From Quadrisphaera sp. (GTDB lineage: Bacteria; Actinomycetota; Actinomycetes; Actinomycetales; Quadrisphaeraceae): a DNA stretch of 16,841 nucleotides. The stretch is from the NCBI GenBank assembly GCA_029258695.1, contig JARIBR010000052.1, forward strand, positions 1 through 16,841, given 5' to 3'. Within the stretch, counting starts at the first letter, position 1. Each line of letters starts with the position of its first letter. The position numbers were made by a program, and so were the translations under genes. Shown here in pieces: positions 15,751 through 16,841 of this stretch. Under the pieces are notes generated by a model. That model worked only from the letters and a program-made list of their open reading frames with translations. It made no database searches and had not been told where the DNA came from.

Positions 15751-16841
15751 GCACCACTTCGGCGTCTGGTTGAGCGGCCACTTCGTCGGCGTGCTGCGAC
15801 AGCGCGGCGATCACGTGCAGTTCACGCTGCTCCGGTCCTATGTCGACGACCCCCATCGTCCCGTGCTCGGCCAGATCTTCGAGCAAGACCTCGACCGCGT
15901 CCATGCCTCAGCGTTGCGTCTGCCGCCGTGGTTCTCCAACCTGCTGCCGGAAGGGGTCCAGCGAGGTTGGGTCGCGCGGCAGCGCGGGGTCTCGGAGCAG
16001 CGCGAGATGGAACTTCTCGCCGAGGTGGGGCACGATCTCCCCGGGGCGGTGACCGTCCTGTCGATCCCTGGAGGCGGCGTCCCCGGCGCGGACGCCGTCG
16101 CGCCCCTGCCGCCAGACATCAAGGCGCCTGATGACTCCGTGGACGTCCGAGCCCGCTATTCCCTCGCCGGTGTCCAGCTGAAGCTGTCCATGGTGGCTGC
16201 TGGTGACCGGCTGGTACTCCCGCTGGGCGGCGCGCTCGGCGACTGGATCGTGAAGTTCCCGGACGCGACCCACCCGCATCTGCCCGTCGTCGAGCACGCC
16301 ACCATGGAGCTGGCGCGTCGCAGCGGCATCGACGTCCCGCCGACGCGGCTCATGTCGCGAGGAGAGCTGCCGGACACTTTCGACTCCCTGTGGGACTCCG
16401 GCGAGCAGAAGGCCTTCGCGATCGAGCGGTTCGACCGTGGCCCTGACCGCTCGCTGGTCCACATCGAGGACTTCGCCCAGGTGCGAAACATCCACCCGAC
16501 ACCCGACGACCTCAAGTATCGCGGAATGTACGAGGGGCTTGCGGGTCTCGTACGCCGGGGCCATGACGATGACTCTGTGGGCGAGCTCGTCCGGCGGCTC
16601 GCGCTCAACCTCCTCGTCGACAACAGCGACGCGCACCTCAAGAACTGGTCGCTGATCTATCGAGACCCTCGTCGTCCCGTGCTGTCGCCCGCTTACGACC
16701 TCGTGTCGATCGCGCCCTATCCGGCCTATGGCGGCGAGACCGCTCTGTCCCTCGCAGGTGACCGAGATGCCGACCGAGTGCGGCTGCGACACCTCGGGAG
16801 GCTGAGTGCTCGGGCCGGTCTCACGGAAGCGGAGGGGGCCG
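15737..16841 (+). CDS. HipA-family serine/threonine kinase toxin (3' end cut off)
   Basis: HipA kinases are toxins that phosphorylate translation factors, for example glutamyl-tRNA synthetase in E. coli, and cause dormancy. The 368 visible residues start with a HipA N-terminal (N1) domain (HFGVWLSGHFVGVLRQRG), then FSNLLPEGVQR. The kinase core follows: glycine-rich/activation segment SLAGVQLKLS (142-151), ATP-binding lysine in IVKFP (171-175), AIERFDR (228-234) and EDFAQ. The catalytic DNSDAHLKN (Asp298) and metal-binding AYDL (Asp321) are also seen. All expected catalytic residues seem intact. The ATG at 15737 overlaps the end of the DUF262 gene by 14 bases in another frame and follows GAGGCGG. 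No HipB helix-turn-helix gene is seen upstream. The frame is still open at the window end. Confidence 0.93.
   Translation, partial: MSLAEHHFGVWLSGHFVGVLRQRGDHVQFTLLRSYVDDPHRPVLGQIFEQDLDRVHASALRLPPWFSNLLPEGVQRGWVARQRGVSEQREMELLAEVGHDLPGAVTVLSIPGGGVPGADAVAPLPPDIKAPDDSVDVRARYSLAGVQLKLSMVAAGDRLVLPLGGALGDWIVKFPDATHPHLPVVEHATMELARRSGIDVPPTRLMSRGELPDTFDSLWDSGEQKAFAIERFDRGPDRSLVHIEDFAQVRNIHPTPDDLKYRGMYEGLAGLVRRGHDDDSVGELVRRLALNLLVDNSDAHLKNWSLIYRDPRRPVLSPAYDLVSIAPYPAYGGETALSLAGDRDADRVRLRHLGRLSARAGLTEAEGA

Noticed and set aside
15908..16792. - strand open frame of about 294 codons opposite the HipA gene
   Set aside because: No recognisable domain. The + strand frame is open over the whole stretch and contains all HipA kinase motifs in order.

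Overview
The window is very GC-rich, with strong G/C preference at third codon positions. ATGA/GTGA start-stop overlaps are frequent, GTG starts are used, and the protein types (VIT-family transporter, LutABC, Tat-like lipoprotein signal on a solute-binding protein) point to an actinobacterium, probably of the order Micrococcales. This is inference from composition and gene content; no rRNA, tRNA or other species marker is present.

Bases 1-7544 hold two consecutive peptide/nickel-type (Opp/Dpp) ABC uptake systems on the + strand. The first is cut by the window edge: only its two separate ATPases are visible (3-797 and 794-1930). The second is complete: solute-binding lipoprotein (2092-3756), a hairpin-rich gap, two permeases (3864-4790, 4783-5763) and one ATPase polypeptide in which both nucleotide-binding domains are fused (5760-7544). 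Alanine dehydrogenase (7581-8702) follows after 36 bases.

Bases 8703-10183 hold a three-unit repeat with an exact 42-base period between convergent genes, a VIT-family metal transporter on the - strand (8844-9584), and a divergent Nudix hydrolase (9701-10183). Bases 10214-13193 are a lactate-oxidation operon, lutA-lutB-lutC, with overlapping genes. Peptide import, alanine deamination and lactate oxidation all lead to pyruvate, so 1-13193 reads as a peptide/amino acid/lactate catabolic neighbourhood.

Bases 13242-16841 have a different character. A ribbon-helix-helix antitoxin/MazF toxin pair lies on the - strand behind a promoter with nested inverted repeats. Divergent from it is a DUF262 (ParB/GmrSD-N-like) gene whose 3' end overlaps by 14 bases a HipA-type Ser/Thr kinase gene that runs off the window. 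The DUF262 gene carries two lesions, a TGA at a position where the family is expected to have Trp and a one-base frameshift, while the HipA kinase motifs seen here are intact. The DUF262-HipA pairing, with no HipB in view, is the most unusual part of the window.

Several genes (ald, VIT, Nudix, lutA, antitoxin) have a -10-like hexamer ending 5-6 bases before the start codon and no convincing Shine-Dalgarno sequence, suggesting leaderless mRNAs. The operon-internal ABC and lutB genes do have Shine-Dalgarno-like sequences.
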